NCBI RefSeq assembly: GCF_030035675.1
Contig: NC_084500.1
Span: forward strand, 13,823,100 to 13,887,099
DNA length: 64,000 bases
Origin: Rhineura floridana
Taxonomy: Eukaryota; Chordata; Lepidosauria; Squamata; Rhineuridae
Reading direction: 5' to 3'
Under the pieces are notes generated by a model. The model was not told the origin of the DNA. It did no database searches and was given only the letters and a program-made list of their open reading frames with translations. Both the position numbers and the translations under genes were made by a program. Below are positions 28,190 through 37,974 of this stretch, in pieces (position 1 is the first letter of the stretch; the number at the start of each line of letters is the position of its first letter).

Positions 28190-28816
28190 CCTAAATCTGT
28201 GTATATTACAGAGTGTCAGGTCAGAGACAGAAGAGCAGTTGATTAAAAGAGCCTTTCCTTTTCATGCTCCAATATAGTCGTGTGTGTATGTGTGTATTCA
28301 AAGGACTGATGAAGGTAGATATTAACTGCGGTCTGTATCTCTCACTCCATTGAACCAGTGGCAAATCACTCCTTAGCATCAACAGATGCACGAAGGTGCC
28401 TCCAGCTGGAGGGAAGAGACCTCGCAACATTCTCGAGGTGGGGAAGAGAAAGACCCATTCAATTAAAATAAGATGAGGTTGTTCTTCACAGTTAGACTGC
28501 TCTGATAACCTCAACCACAGCAGGCTCGTTGTAGGGTCACGGTGACCTCCGAAGCCTTGGGAGGAACACGCCAGCCCCGAAGCATCCTGGGAAAAAATGC
28601 AAACAAGCAGCATCCAGGTGAAAATGAAAAGACCTTCTGTGAAAGACCCAGACCCGTCCGAAGCCCCTGAATCTCCTTCCCGGGAATTAATCCCATCCCT
28701 TCCAGCAGTTGATGGACAGGAAAGATCAACACTTTGATTCGCGGTTGGAAGCCAATGAAGGGCACCGCAGCAGGAGGGCTTTCGATGACTTTCAGTGGGT
28801 CACATCGTCCTTGCAA
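28190..28816. other. unique-looking sequence, no gene seen
   Basis: About 630 bp, no family recognised, modest GC. Minus-strand open frames of up to about 130 codons overlap here but show no domain. Confidence 0.4.
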
Positions 28817-28982
28817 TAATAATAATAAATAATAAATTTAATTTTTGTGTCGCCTATCTGGCCGAAACCACTCTAGGCGACGTACAACATTAAATTCAAC
28901 AATACATAATAATACAATACATAATAAAATACAACGCAGTCAACAATAATCATTTTAAAATACATAAAATTCAGAAGGCAAA
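28817..28982 (-). mobile_element. L2-like LINE 3' tail
   Basis: (AATAATA)n, TTTGTGTCGCCTATCTGGCC, CTCTAGGCGACGTACAACAT and A-rich blocks are a reverse-orientation LINE 3' end. Confidence 0.65.
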
Positions 28983-28984
28983 TG

Positions 28985-29065
28985 CCCATCTTGTCCAGTA
29001 TCCTGTTTTTCTCACAGTGGCCAGCTCGAGTCTGCTCCGGGAAGCCCACAAGTTGGGCACAGGCG
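28985..29065 (-). mobile_element. CR1-b 3' UTR fragment
   Basis: CATCTTGTCCAGTATCCTG, TCTCACAGTGGCCAGC and GGGAAGCCCACAAG. Confidence 0.7.
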
Positions 29066-29145
29066 ATGGCCGGAAGGGGGGATATATCTTTATTTAAAGA
29101 ATATTTTACCCCCGCTCTTCAGCCAGAGAGAAAACAAAGAATGAT

Positions 29146-29261
29146 CAGAGCTTGGAAAAGTTACTGTTTTAAACTACAACTCCCATCAGCCCCAGCCAGC
29201 ATGGCCACTGGATTGGGCTGATGGGAGTTGTAGTTCAAAAAAGTAACTTTTCCAAGCTCTG
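29146..29261. mobile_element. T3 116-bp palindromic element with TSD
   Basis: CAGAGCTTGGAAAAGTTAC to GTAACTTTTCCAAGCTCTG. Flanks AGAATGAT (29138-29145) and AGAATGAC (29262-29269) agree at 7 of 8, supporting a hAT-type 8-bp duplication and fixing the element ends. Confidence 0.9.
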
Positions 29262-29299
29262 AGAATGACCAGAAGGACTTCAAGATCTATTAAAAATGT

Positions 29300-29485
29300 A
29301 GGAACAAAGGAAGCGGCCTTATACTGAGTCAGACCATTGGTCTGTCCAGCTCAGGATTGCCTACTCTGACTGGCAGCAACTCTCTGGGATTTCAGAGAAG
29401 AGATTTTCCCAGCAGGAGATGCCAGGGCTTGAAACTGGGCCCTTCTGCATGCAAGGCAGATGCTCTGCCACTGAGCGATGATCCA
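29300..29485 (-). mobile_element. tRNA-Ala-headed SINE
   Basis: Reverse complement of TATAAGGCCGCTTCC, TTGCTGCCAGTCAGAG-type body, and a head with TCAGTGGCAGAGCATC and TGCCTTGCATGCAGAAGG. Confidence 0.85.
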
Positions 29486-29879
29486 TCCCCAACTACTTTG
29501 TCCTTGCCCTCGAGCTTACCAGCTAAAAAGACACGGTACAATGGGAGGAAGGCAGGAGCAATCAAGAAGCAAACTCAGATCTCAGCTCTTGGCTACAAGT
29601 TCTTCCAAGGACAAAGTAGCTCAAGGCAAGTAGGAGCCGACAGCTGTTGGCCTCTCAGCGGTGCCGATGGAGTAGTCCTGCTGCCCTTCTCTTCTCTCAA
29701 AGCTTGATAGAATAGCCTGGCTCCTCAGCAGAATGGATGGCAGCCTGGCATCGGTACTCTGGCCATTGGTCCACGGTAGGTCAGTAGGACTACACTGGCC
29801 GGCCATAGCTCTCCAGGGTTTCAGGCAGGAGCCCCCTGTCCTGTGGTCCCCAGCAACTGAGGCCGAATGGTATATTTCA
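29486..29879. other. no recognised feature
   Basis: About 390 bp. A weak CR1-b-like scrap at the right; otherwise nothing recognised. Confidence 0.35.
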
Positions 29880-30015
29880 GGGGCAGCCAAGGTGGTGCCC
29901 TGCAGATGTTGTTGGACTACGACTCCTAGCATCCCTGGCCTTTGGCTGTGTTAGCCATGGCTGACGGGAGTTGGAGTCCAGTAACATCTGGAGGGCACCA
30001 CCTCGGCGACTTCTG
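29880..30015. mobile_element. T2 palindromic element
   Basis: AAGGTGGTGCCCTGCAGATG, TTGTTGGACTACGACTCC pair with GACGGGAGTTGGAGTCCAG and CATCTGGAGGGCACCACCTC. Confidence 0.82.
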
Positions 30016-30105
30016 GTATATTGCTTCTAAATACAAAGGTTCCGTTTGGCTTTCATGGTTGATGGTCATTGTTTACCACTTAGTTTATTCATTTTAAGAA
30101 CGTAT

Positions 30106-30343
30106 TGTTATATGTCTTCAAGTCGATTATGACTTATGGCGACCCTATGAACCTTTTTTGGATATATTCATAGGGTTTTCATGATAAGAGGTATCCAGAG
30201 GTGGGTTACCATTGCCTTCCTCTAAGCCTACAGCACCCGGTATTCCCAGGCAGTCTCCCATCCAAGTACTAACCAGGCCTGACCCTGCTTAGCTTCCAAG
30301 ATCAGACGAGATCGGGCGTGTTCAGGGTAGTTTGGCCATAGGC
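30106..30343 (-). mobile_element. 5S-rRNA-headed SINE with Bov-B tail
   Basis: 30226-30343 is a nearly full-length 5S rRNA sequence on the minus strand (about 118 bp). Reading 5' to 3': GCCTATGGCCAAACTACCC, GATCTCGTCTGATCTTGGAA, GCTAAGCAGGGTCAGGCC, TTAGTACTTGGATGGGAGAC, GGGAATACCGGGTGCTGTAG. A body with AACCCACCTCTGGATACC and the Bov-B-type end CGCCATAAGTCATAATCGAC, TTGAAGACATATAAC follow. Flanks TTAAGAACGTAT (30094-30105) and TTAAGTATGTAT (30344-30355) match at 10 of 12. Not a functional 5S gene. Confidence 0.88.
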
Positions 30344-30349
30344 TTAAGT

Positions 30350-30660
30350 ATGTATATAAACCACTTAATGTAAAATAATTAAGCTGTGAACAGCAGCAAG
30401 CAAAAACTACGGAAGATAACATCAACCATAAAATAAAAGGTTACAATGCACAATAAGAACCTATCACTGTAGATCCTTTCGGCTGCCAACTGAAGAACGT
30501 TAATTCAGCTGGGAAAAAGGTCTGGGTGCCAAGAAAGGTTTTCAGCAGGCGGCTAAAGCACAGAGCAGTTGGTGCCTGCCTAGGGGACTGAGTCCCACAT
30601 TGCTGGTGCCACCACGTTGAGGGCCCTGTTGTCAGTAACCACATCCTGAATGCCTTGGCA
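30350..30660 (-). mobile_element. L2-like LINE 3' region
   Basis: ATAAACCACTTAATGTAAAA, then GGTTTTCAGCAGGCGGCTAA, GGGGACTGAGTCCCACATTG, GGTGCCACCACGTTGAGG is the reverse of the L2 C-terminal coding and 3' UTR region seen at 41.1 and 56.4 kb. Diverged. Confidence 0.6.
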
Positions 30661-30688
30661 ATGACAACAAGGACTCATCAGCTGAGTG

Positions 30689-31181
30689 TAGCGATGGGGG
30701 AGAAATTTGAATTTAATTCATGCTTTCTGAGACACAGCCATCCGTTGAAACGCACACCCATTTGAATTTTTCAGTGCAGTTCTCCAGCCAAAGTAATGCA
30801 TACAAAAATGCATATACTGGGATCAAGTGTCCATATAAATGCACTTTTTGGGAATGTAACATATAAAATGCATTATATTAGGGAAAATTGCTTTGCAAAA
30901 ATGTGCATACGTATAAAGCAAAATTGCACACAAATGCGTATTTCAAGAGCAATTCACACCACGCGCTGATGCATTTTCATGAGGATTTTAAAAAATAATA
31001 ATTGGAAAATTCAAGGAGGCGTTCAAGAGGCAGCTGGGCAGCCATCTGTTGGGAATGCTTTGATTTGGATTCTTGCATTGAGCAGGGGGTTGGACTTCCA
31101 AATTCTATAATTCTATGAAATGTGGAGAACTGAACTTAAGATGTGGAAATTGAGAAACTGAAATGGACTCTCCTATCCCTA
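30689..31181 (+). mobile_element. T1 element split by a CR1-a tail
   Basis: TAGCGATGGGGGAG to CCTATCCCTA, motifs TTCAGTGCAGTTCTCCAGCC, AATGCATACAAAAATGCATA. Flanks GCTGAGTG (30681-30688) and GCTGAGCA (31182-31189) agree at 6 of 8. The interior is interrupted at about 31005-31117. Confidence 0.8.
31005..31117 (+). mobile_element. CR1-a 3' end nested in T1
   Basis: TTCAAGGAGGCGTTCAAGAG, GCAGCTGGGCAGCCATCTG, TTGGATTCTTGCATTGAGC and ATTCTATAATTCTATGA: short 5'-truncated copy with its tail. Confidence 0.85.
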
Positions 31182-31297
31182 GCTGAGCATAGGGACCAAG
31201 CAGGTTTTTAGGCGGCAAGGCAGTCTCTGGGACAACCTGGTCCAGACCTGTTTAGGGTTTCATACGCTGAAAGTAAGACCTATCCTTTTCCTTGGGA

Positions 31298-31367
31298 GGA
31301 AGGGCTGTACTTCAGCAGTAGAGCACATGCTTAGCTTGCAGAAGGTCCTAGGTTTGATCACCAGCTA
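31298..31367 (+). mobile_element. tRNA-Ala SINE head fragment
   Basis: GGGCTGTACTTCAGCAGTAG, AGCTTGCAGAAGGTCC, TAGGTTTGATCACC. Confidence 0.7.
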
Positions 31368-31381
31368 TTTGCTTGATCGTA

Positions 31382-31608
31382 CAGTAGGGCCCCACTCATA
31401 CGGCGAGTTACGTTTTGGACTCCCGCTGTAAAGCGAAAACAGCTGTAAAGCAGAACTCATTGAATAGACCGGTGCACGATGCCCGAAAACCACCGTAAAA
31501 GCGGAACAAGTGCCATATGAGTGGGGCTTTAGTCTAATTGTGTCTAATTGAGACCGCTGTATTAGCGAAGCGCTGTAAAGCAAACCGCCATAAAGCAGGG
31601 CCCTACTG
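31382..31608. mobile_element. Tigger-like (TcMar) non-autonomous element
   Basis: 227 bp with ends CAGTAGGGCCCCACTCATAC and AAAGCAGGGCCCTACTG, each flanked by TA (31380-31381, 31609-31610). Internal near-repeats of GCTGTAAAGCGAA and GCTGTAAAGCAAA. CAG termini plus a TA target fit Tigger/pogo-type mariners. Confidence 0.75.
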
Positions 31609-31734
31609 TATTTGTACCTTTTATTGTGCCTCTAAGGTCCATAATCTGATGTTGGTTGGTTTTAAACTGAATGGGTTGGATCCAGATGACGTTAGCTGAG
31701 CAAAGGTATCATTGAACTCAACCAGAAATCAACT

Positions 31735-31965
31735 TATCCTCAATGAAGAGAAGGCCATCAATGGCTGCGAACCCTGATAGCTGTTCTCTACCTCCACTGT
31801 CAGGGGCAGTATGCTTTTGAACATCACTTGCTGGAAACCAAAAGGGGAGAGTTGCTGTTGCGCTCAGGTCCTGCTTGCGGGCTTCCCATCTGTGAAAACA
31901 GGATGCTGGACTAGATAGGCCACTGGGCTGGTGCAGCAGAAAGGCTCTCCTGATGTTCTTGATGG
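31735..31965 (+). mobile_element. CR1-b 3' UTR
   Basis: AAGGCCATCAATGGCTGCG, CTCTACCTCCACTGTCAGG, CTGCTTGCGGGCTTCCCATC, GATGCTGGACTAGATAGGCC and a TGATGTTCTTGATG end. Confidence 0.82.
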
Positions 31966-32499
31966 GACTACTTTGCCACGCCGCAACTGCAGCTTTGTTG
32001 AATTCAGTTGGAGTCACTTCTGACTTTGGGTGCAGTGGCATCGGATCCAACTGTTCACAGTACAATAAACCCAAACCCTTGAAGGGTGGTGACCTTTACG
32101 CCCACCACAGCTCGATTCGCACATTAGCACAAACAACATAAGGGAAAACATAAGTGGAAATTCCCTGCTGGTTAAACAACAGACACCTGACCTCCCTGGC
32201 ACCTCTCCCACAAGGGAAGCCTACTCAGCTGAAACATGTTTGGCTACAGTTGAGAAGATTGATGCCGTTGATTCCCCCCACCACCACCTTCTCCGGTTAT
32301 GTACACCCTGGCGGCTAAGCCTGCCAGGGACACAGCGGAGTTTCAGATGATCTTGAAAGGGGTTGAACTTTGGCCTCTGCAGAGATCATCATCCAAAGAT
32401 CCCAGGAAGGCTGTTTGCTTTGGGGGCTAACATGATACCTCAGATTTTCTGTCTCGGCAGTTTGGAGGCATTATGGATTAGGTCAATTTGAGTAAGGAG
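31966..32499. other. no recognised feature
   Basis: About 530 bp. CAGTTGGAGTCACTTCTGAC resembles short T13-like debris. No exon. Confidence 0.35.
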
Positions 32500-32830
32500 G
32501 AGAGATTAGCACCATTTCAAAGGACAAATCATTGGTGTTAGAACAAATTAAACCAGAACTGTCACTAGAAGCCAAAATGATGACACTGAGGGTATCCTAC
32601 TTTGGACACATATTGAGAAGACCTGATTCACTACAAAGGACAGTAATGCTGGGAAAAACAGAAGGGAGTAGAAAAAGAGAAAGACCAAACAAGAGATGGA
32701 TTGACTCCATAAAGGAAGCCACAGACCTGAATGTACAAGATCTGAACAGGGTGGTTTACAACAGATGCTCTTGGAGGTCGCTGATTCATAGGGTCACCAT
32801 AATTCTTAATTGACTTGAAGATGCATAACT
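32500..32830 (+). mobile_element. Bov-B (RTE) LINE 3' end
   Basis: The frame 32532-32813 encodes QIKPELSLEAKMMTLRVSYF, GHILRRPDSLQRTVMLGKTE, RERPNKRWIDSIKEATDLNV and SWRSLIHRVT, the Bov-B reverse-transcriptase C-terminus. The characteristic 3' end GGGTCACCATAATTCTTAAT, TTGACTTGAAGATGCATAAC follows. 5'-truncated. Likely partner for the Bov-B-tailed SINEs here. Confidence 0.9.
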
Positions 32831-33114
32831 ACAACAACAGGACTCCTTGGTGGTGGTGGGGAGGTGGGCTGTTGTCTTTGAAAACATTTATCATCAGAAC
32901 TGCAGAAAGCACCCAGGACTGTCCCCAAAGGTGCTGTGAGAACTTTAATATGTCAGCCAAAGAATCTCATCCATCCAACACATCTTGATCATACAAGGGA
33001 CACGGCAAATTCTCTCTGAATGGTAAAGAATTGTGTGGGTCTGAAACATACTATATGATATTTGGGAGGGGGGTTGACTATTTTAAAGACTTTCCCATGC
33101 GGGATAGCCATTGC

Positions 33115-33335
33115 TATCCAAGAGGTGCAATGGTTACAGTGATCAGGGAGACCAGGATTCAAACCCCCACTGAGCCACAAAGCTCACTGGGTGACTTTGG
33201 GCCAGTCACTGTCTCTCAGCTTCACCTACCTCACAGGATAGTTGTGAGGATAAAATCAGGAGGGGGAGGGCCACCTTGATCCTCTTGGAGGAAAAGGTGG
33301 TATACGACTATAGTAAATAAAGAAATGAAGAATTA
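33115..33335 (+). mobile_element. tRNA-headed SINE with L2-like tail
   Basis: GGTTCAAACCCCC-type B box (ATTCAAACCCCCACTGAG), AGCTCACTGGGTGACTTTGG, CCTCACAGGATAGTTGTGAG, CTTGATCCTCTTGGAGG and AATAAAGAAATG. Confidence 0.82.
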
Positions 33336-33344
33336 GGCAAACTG

Positions 33345-33812
33345 ATGGTGGATAAGGCTGCTACTGGCTACTAGCCATGATGGCTATGTTCTCCTGTGTT
33401 CTATGCTGTTTGGGGAAGAGCCATGGCTCAGTGGTAGAGCATCTGCCTTGAATGCAGAAGGGCCCAGATTCAATCCCCACCATCTCCACAGTGGGCTAGG
33501 GGAAAAAATCATGTCTGAAATCCTGGAGAGCTGCTGCCAGTCAGTGTGGACAGTACTGGGCTAGACAGACCAACGGTCTGACTCAGCATAAGGCAGCTTC
33601 CGGTAATCCTGTGCACGTCCACTCTTGGGGGGCAGTCTGCCTCTGAATGCCACTTGCTGGGAACTGCAAGAGGGGAGAGTTGCGGTTGCGCTCAGGTCCT
33701 CCGGGTAGGCTTCCCATGGGGCCATCTGGTTGGCCATTGTGAGAACAGGACGCTGGGCTAGATGGGCCCTTGGCCTGATCCAGCAGACGAGCTCTTCTTA
33801 TGTTCTTGGGTT
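33345..33812 (+). mobile_element. CR1-b 3' end split by a tRNA-Ala SINE
   Basis: GGATAAGGCTGCTACTGGC, TAGCCATGATGGCTATG before 33405. CTGCCTCTGAATGCCACTTG, CTGGGCTAGATGGGCCC, TGATCCAGCAGACGAGCTC and TTCTTATGTTCTTGGG follow after 33606. Confidence 0.82.
33411..33605 (+). mobile_element. tRNA-Ala-headed SINE nested in CR1-b
   Basis: GAGCCATGGCTCAGTGGTAG, CTTGAATGCAGAAGGGCCC, ATTCAATCCCC, CTGCTGCCAGTCAGTGTGG, ATAAGGCAGCTTCCGG. Confidence 0.87.
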
Positions 33813-33824
33813 TGATGCTGCCTG

Positions 33825-33933
33825 GACAGCAGCTGGATAGCCATCTGTCGGGAACTCTTTGATTTGGATTCCTGCATTGAGCTTGATGGCCTTATAGGCC
33901 CCTTCCAACTCTACTACTCTATGATTCTATGGA
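33825..33933 (+). mobile_element. CR1-a LINE 3' end
   Basis: GACAGCAGCTGGATAGCC, TTGGATTCCTGCATTGAGC, AGGCCCCTTCCAACTC and TACTCTATGATTCTATGG. Confidence 0.85.
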
Positions 33934-34197
33934 GCTTTCTGCCTCATGTTTACATCAACAGATCTGCTATGTTCTAACTACCGTCAGGTCAGTTGTCGGA
34001 TGGAAGAAACAGTGAGGCCTGCTTGCCCGGGCATTGTCACCTGCCTTGCTCCTGGATCTGATTTGGAGGGGGAAGAGAGCTTCCAAAAATGGACTGCTTG
34101 CTATCAAGAGCAAGGCAGCCAGAACCTCTTTAACTGCATTATAAGAACTGTCTTGTGACGTCCTGGTGCTGGAGCCTTTGCCTCCCTCTCACTCCTC

Positions 34198-34312
34198 CAG
34201 AGCTTGGAAAAGTTACTTTTTTGAACTACAACTCCCATCAGCCAATCTAGTGGCCATGCTGGCTGGGGCTGATGGGAGTTGTAGTTCAAAAAAGTAACTT
34301 TTCCAAGCTCTG
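34198..34312. mobile_element. T3 115-bp palindromic element
   Basis: CAGAGCTTGGAAAAGTTAC to GTAACTTTTCCAAGCTCTG; the central block is in the opposite orientation to the 29.1 kb copy (GCCAATCTAGTGGCCATGC). Confidence 0.88.
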
Positions 34313-34334
34313 CTCCTTTCCCCTCTTCCCTCAC

Positions 34335-34495
34335 ATTCTTTTTTCCTTCCAGGTTCAGTCCCTGGCAGCATCTCCATGCAAGGCTCAAAAAGATTCCCTG
34401 CCTGAACCCCTGGAGGGCCACTGTCAGTTAGTCTCGACAAGACTATAGTAGATGGATCAACAGCCTGACTCAGTTCAAAGCAGCCTCTGATGGTG
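34335..34495 (+). mobile_element. tRNA-Ala SINE, 5'-truncated
   Basis: AGGTTCAGTCCCTGGCAGC, GGAGGGCCACTGTCAGTTAG, GATGGATCAACAGCCTGAC. Confidence 0.7.
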
Positions 34496-34496
34496 C

Positions 34497-34655
34497 TGGA
34501 CCATGACCTGGGAGACCAGAGTTCAAATCCCCACATAGCCATGAGGCTCACTGGGTGATCTTGGGCCAGTCACTGCCTCCCAGCCTCATGAAAACCTGAT
34601 TCCTAGGGTCACCATAAGTCAGAATCAACTTGAAGGCAGTACATTTACATTTGTA
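34497..34655 (+). mobile_element. tRNA-headed SINE with Bov-B-type tail
   Basis: ACCTGGGAGACCAGAGTTC, AAATCCCCACATAGCCATG, AGGCTCACTGGGTGATC, TAGGGTCACCATAAGTCAG, AATCAACTTGAAGGCAG. Confidence 0.88.
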
Positions 34656-34671
34656 CTGTAGCTACTGTAGC

Positions 34672-34800
34672 TGAAGGAACGTAGCTCTGCGGTAGAGGAT
34701 CTGCCTTAGATGCAGAAGGTCTCACAGTCAGTCCCTGGCATCTCCAGTAGGGCTGGGGAATATCCCCTGTCTGATAACCCTGGAGCACAGCTGCCGGCCA
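34672..34800 (+). mobile_element. tRNA-Ala SINE, 3'-truncated
   Basis: GGAACGTAGCTCTGCGGTAG, CCTTAGATGCAGAAGGTC, GTCAGTCCCTGGCATC, CCTGGAGCACAGCTGCCGG. Confidence 0.75.
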
Positions 34801-34804
34801 GGGT

Positions 34805-34895
34805 ACCAGTGGTGGCTGGCGGCTCTGTGTGGGCGGGACAGCGGAATCCGCTCTGGGTGGAACTTTCCAGGAGCTGTCCAAAGTGCTGAAACCTA
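34805..34895 (-). repeat. T5 element
   Basis: CCAGTGGTGGCTGGCGGCTC, GGGACAGCGGAATCCGC, TCTGGGTGGAACTTTCCAGG, AGCTGTCCAAAGTGCTGAA. Confidence 0.6.
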
Positions 34896-34899
34896 GGTT

Positions 34900-35524
34900 G
34901 CATGATGCGGAAGGTGCTGTGTATTTTCCTGTTTGTTGGAATGGACACGAGACCACAGGACCACACCCCCAGCCCCTTCCTTTGGCTGTGTAAGCGTTGC
35001 GCATGATTCAAGGTGATTTCATAAAATCAAGCGAACGGTTGAAACAAGGACATGCGCTTGTTTCTCCTTGCTCTTTTTGTGTGTGCCTAGAATGCATTTT
35101 TTACAAGAAAAAAAAACTTTGACGGCATTCATTCGAAGGGCTACCGGCTCAAGGTAGGAAAAAACAGGCGCCCTGCCAATCAATTTCTGGAAACGGGCAA
35201 GGGCTTGGAGTGTTTGCATGCCCATCTGAATTGGTTCTTGTTCACGTCAGCACATCTGCCGTGAAAGCCAAGGTGTCCGGGTGTAGTCTACTCACTGTCA
35301 AACTTGTACTTGTCAGCACTATAAGGCTGGGGGGGGGGAGAGAGAGAGAGAGAGAGACAAAGCAATAGCCAGGATGGCCAATGTCATTAGTAAGAGCCTG
35401 TTTCAAAGGCGTCAGCTCCTGAGGTCTTCCTGTCTCGCTGGAATCTGTTATGCTAGGAAGGCTCCCTTCTCAATTAGTATCTCAGATTTTTCCCAGCATC
35501 TTTCCACTCTGTGCCTTCTAGGCC
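34900..35524. other. unique-looking sequence, no gene seen
   Basis: About 620 bp with a (GA)n run at 35338-35356. No family or exon recognised. Confidence 0.4.
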
Positions 35525-36005
35525 CGAAATGGGAAACTTTAGGGCTGAGGGTCACATGCGCCATACCAGCCCTCACTATCTGGTCCATGCCTCACCCTGG
35601 CTCCTCCCTGCACCCTCTTTGAGTGCTTTCATGGAAGGGGCCCTTGAGCTGCATAATGCCTCTCGCTTGCCTGGTTGGAGAGCCGTACATGTGTGTGTGT
35701 AGTCCAAACGGTCAAGCAGCTGTCCACAGTCCTGAAGCCTAAAATAAATCCAGCACCTTGGGCAGATCCTTGAAAGTTCAGACTAAAACCTGGAGCTGAT
35801 TCATTGCCTCACTGACACCGGAGCCGCCAGCCTCCACTCTGTGTGTGTAGAAACCGCGGACTTTTGGCTGAAATGTAGCCTTTTGCACAAAGAAAAGAGT
35901 CGCATCTGTTGCTCCGCCCACTTTTACCTCTGGCCCCGCCCTCCACTGGCACGCGCCCCCGGAGGGTTGCTCTCCAGGGAAGGCAGCCCTCAGTCTGGGG
36001 GAAAA
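35525..36005 (+). repeat. T12 element split by T5
   Basis: CATACCAGCCCTCACTATC, CTGGCTCCTCCCTGCACCC before, and TTTTGCACAAAGAAAAGAG, TTGCTCCGCCCACTTTTACC, CCTCAGTCTGGGGG after the T5 block. Confidence 0.6.
35748..35845 (+). repeat. T5 nested in T12
   Basis: CAGCACCTTGGGCAGATCC, TTGAAAGTTCAGACTAAAAC, GGAGCTGATTCATTGCC, GCCGCCAGCCTCCACTCTG. Confidence 0.65.
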
Positions 36006-36062
36006 AAATAGATTCACAACTCCTGCTGTAACCCAGCAGTGAGGATGCAATTTTGCTTTTAC

Positions 36063-36421
36063 ACCCACCTACCTAATTTGCCCTTTCTGAAACAATATGC
36101 AAACCAAAACTCAGCTGACCTTTCAAATGTCTGCATTTTTGCGATGCTGCTTTTCAGTGAGCATATTGGGGGGGAGCGTGCATAAAAATGCAAAAGTTCA
36201 TGAAAATAACATTTAAAAATGCAATATATAGGGAAACAGCTTGCAAAACGGTGTGTATTAGGCAAAACAGCGTACGAGATTGTGTTTGCTAGGAGAAATG
36301 TGTCCTAAGACACATTTTCATGAGGACGTTTTTTTAAAATGCAGACTGATGCGGTAATCTGGCGAACTGATTTAAGACTGGGAAAATGAGAACCAGAATT
36401 GACAGATTCACCCGTGTCTAG
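36063..36421 (+). mobile_element. T1 element
   Basis: TTTGCCCTTTCTGAAACAAT, ATGCAAACCAAAACTCAGC, GTGCATAAAAATGCAAAAG, TGTCCTAAGACACATTTTC, GACAGATTCACCC. The ends are eroded. Confidence 0.7.
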
Positions 36422-37244
36422 TCAGTGTTCCTGACTCATGACACATGAGTGGAAAATTTAAACATTCCATGCAAAACACAGAGTTTGCATTTATAAATTG
36501 GTTTCCCTACCTGGGTTTGAACTTCAACTTTAAAAAAAATAAATAGTCATTTCTTTTCTTTTATCAGAGTCATTGCATGAAAATGACTTCTAGTGAATCA
36601 CCAAACCAAAACTGAGAGAGAGAGAGAGATCCAAATATCTTGGGAAACCACTATAATAATATTTTTTAAAACCTAGATTAGAAATACTACGAGGGGGAAA
36701 AATCTCCATCATCATCTCCTCAACAGAAATCAAAATTAGAGTGTTATTAGAAAATTTCATTAAGACAGAGCAGATTGCTAATGAAATTACATTCTGGCTT
36801 TTTACATACCTCCTCGTCTTAAGTGGATTTGATCAGCTGATGTTCACGCAATTAATTTTGACTGATTGGTGGGGAGTCACCTTACCGACAAGCCCATTTT
36901 ACATTTCTTATGGAAGGTGTTTGTGTGTGTGTGGGCACAGGGGGTGTTTGCAATTTTTTTAAAAAAAAACCACACTACTTAAGCCACGATCTGCTCAGAG
37001 TCTCATTTGATTTAAAATAGAAGCTAGTTGGGTTGAGAGCAAGAATCTTCCTTTGAGTCTCAGGGGTGCCAGGATTCAGTCCTGGACAAATGTGGGATAG
37101 AGGCATTTGTATGGGAGTAGGAGGATGTGCGCGCCTAATTCCTTACACCCCCCTGTAACCCTCCACTTAGTTGCTTCTTCCCTGTATGGCCAGGAAATCC
37201 AGGCTCAGGGCCAGGTAGCTCAGTGGCGGGATCAAATGCTTTGC
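36422..37244. other. unique-looking sequence, possible conserved non-coding part
   Basis: 36640-36900 is AT-rich and non-repetitive, with ATTGCTAATGAAATTACATT and CACGCAATTAATTTTGAC. Open frames have no domain. Near 37205 a short AGGTAGCTCAGTGGCGGG resembles a SINE head. Confidence 0.35.
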
Positions 37245-37711
37245 TAGGGATGGAAGGTCCGTTCAGTTTAAATTTTAATGTGCACTTAGCTGTCGGGGCA
37301 GGTTCAGGCCTCTTGTGTTGATATACGTGAAAATCCTCTAACCTTTTAATGTGAATTTCTCTTACTAAACACATTTTTCTCTGTGCGGCTTTGACTAACG
37401 TACACAACCTTGCAAGCAATTTCTTTGACTATAATGGCATGTGTGTGCATGGTTTTTGCTCTTATATTCATTTTTATACACTTATTCCCCTAACATGTGC
37501 CTTTTTGTAAACATCATTTGGTTGGGGAACTGCATTGCAAAATTCGGATAAGTGTGATTTTTTGAAGGACGGCTGTAGTTCGGTTCTCAGATTGTTTTGG
37601 AAAGTACAAATTTGATAGATTTCAATGTGAACTGAATTGAATTCAATTCTTTATTGTTACGGTCAGTGACCAGCATGGACAGGAACTGAACTGAATGTCT
37701 CCCACTTCCTA
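37245..37711 (-). mobile_element. T1 element
   Basis: Starts TAGGGATGGAAGGTCCG, ends CCCACTTCCTA. The interior has ATGTGCCTTTTTGTAAAC, TGGTTGGGGAACTGCATTGC and GTTTTGGAAAGTACAAATTT in reverse orientation. A short insertion around TTCAATTCTTTATTGTTACG interrupts the far end. No clean duplication. Confidence 0.7.
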
Positions 37712-37974
37712 GTCCTGGATACCTTAAGGACCACCAGAGCCATTATATCCCAGTCTGGTCATTGAGATTATCTGGAGGAGTGCTGTTAGTTGCCCCCATG
37801 TTACAATGCCCCAGCTAGCTTCAAATAAAAGTTAAGCATTCACTGTCAGCATTCTCATGCTATGGAACATGAGACTCGGCAGGCTTCCTCTCTTTTGACT
37901 TTTAGGAGTCTCTTGGAGACCCCCCCTTTTTTTTGTGCCTACAGGCCCACATAGTTATTTAAAAACTCTCTTGA

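Noticed and set aside
30226-30343. Functional 5S rRNA gene on the minus strand
   Set aside because: It is fused to a SINE body with a Bov-B tail and bounded by target duplications, has substitutions in conserved parts and no T-run terminator directly after the 5S end.
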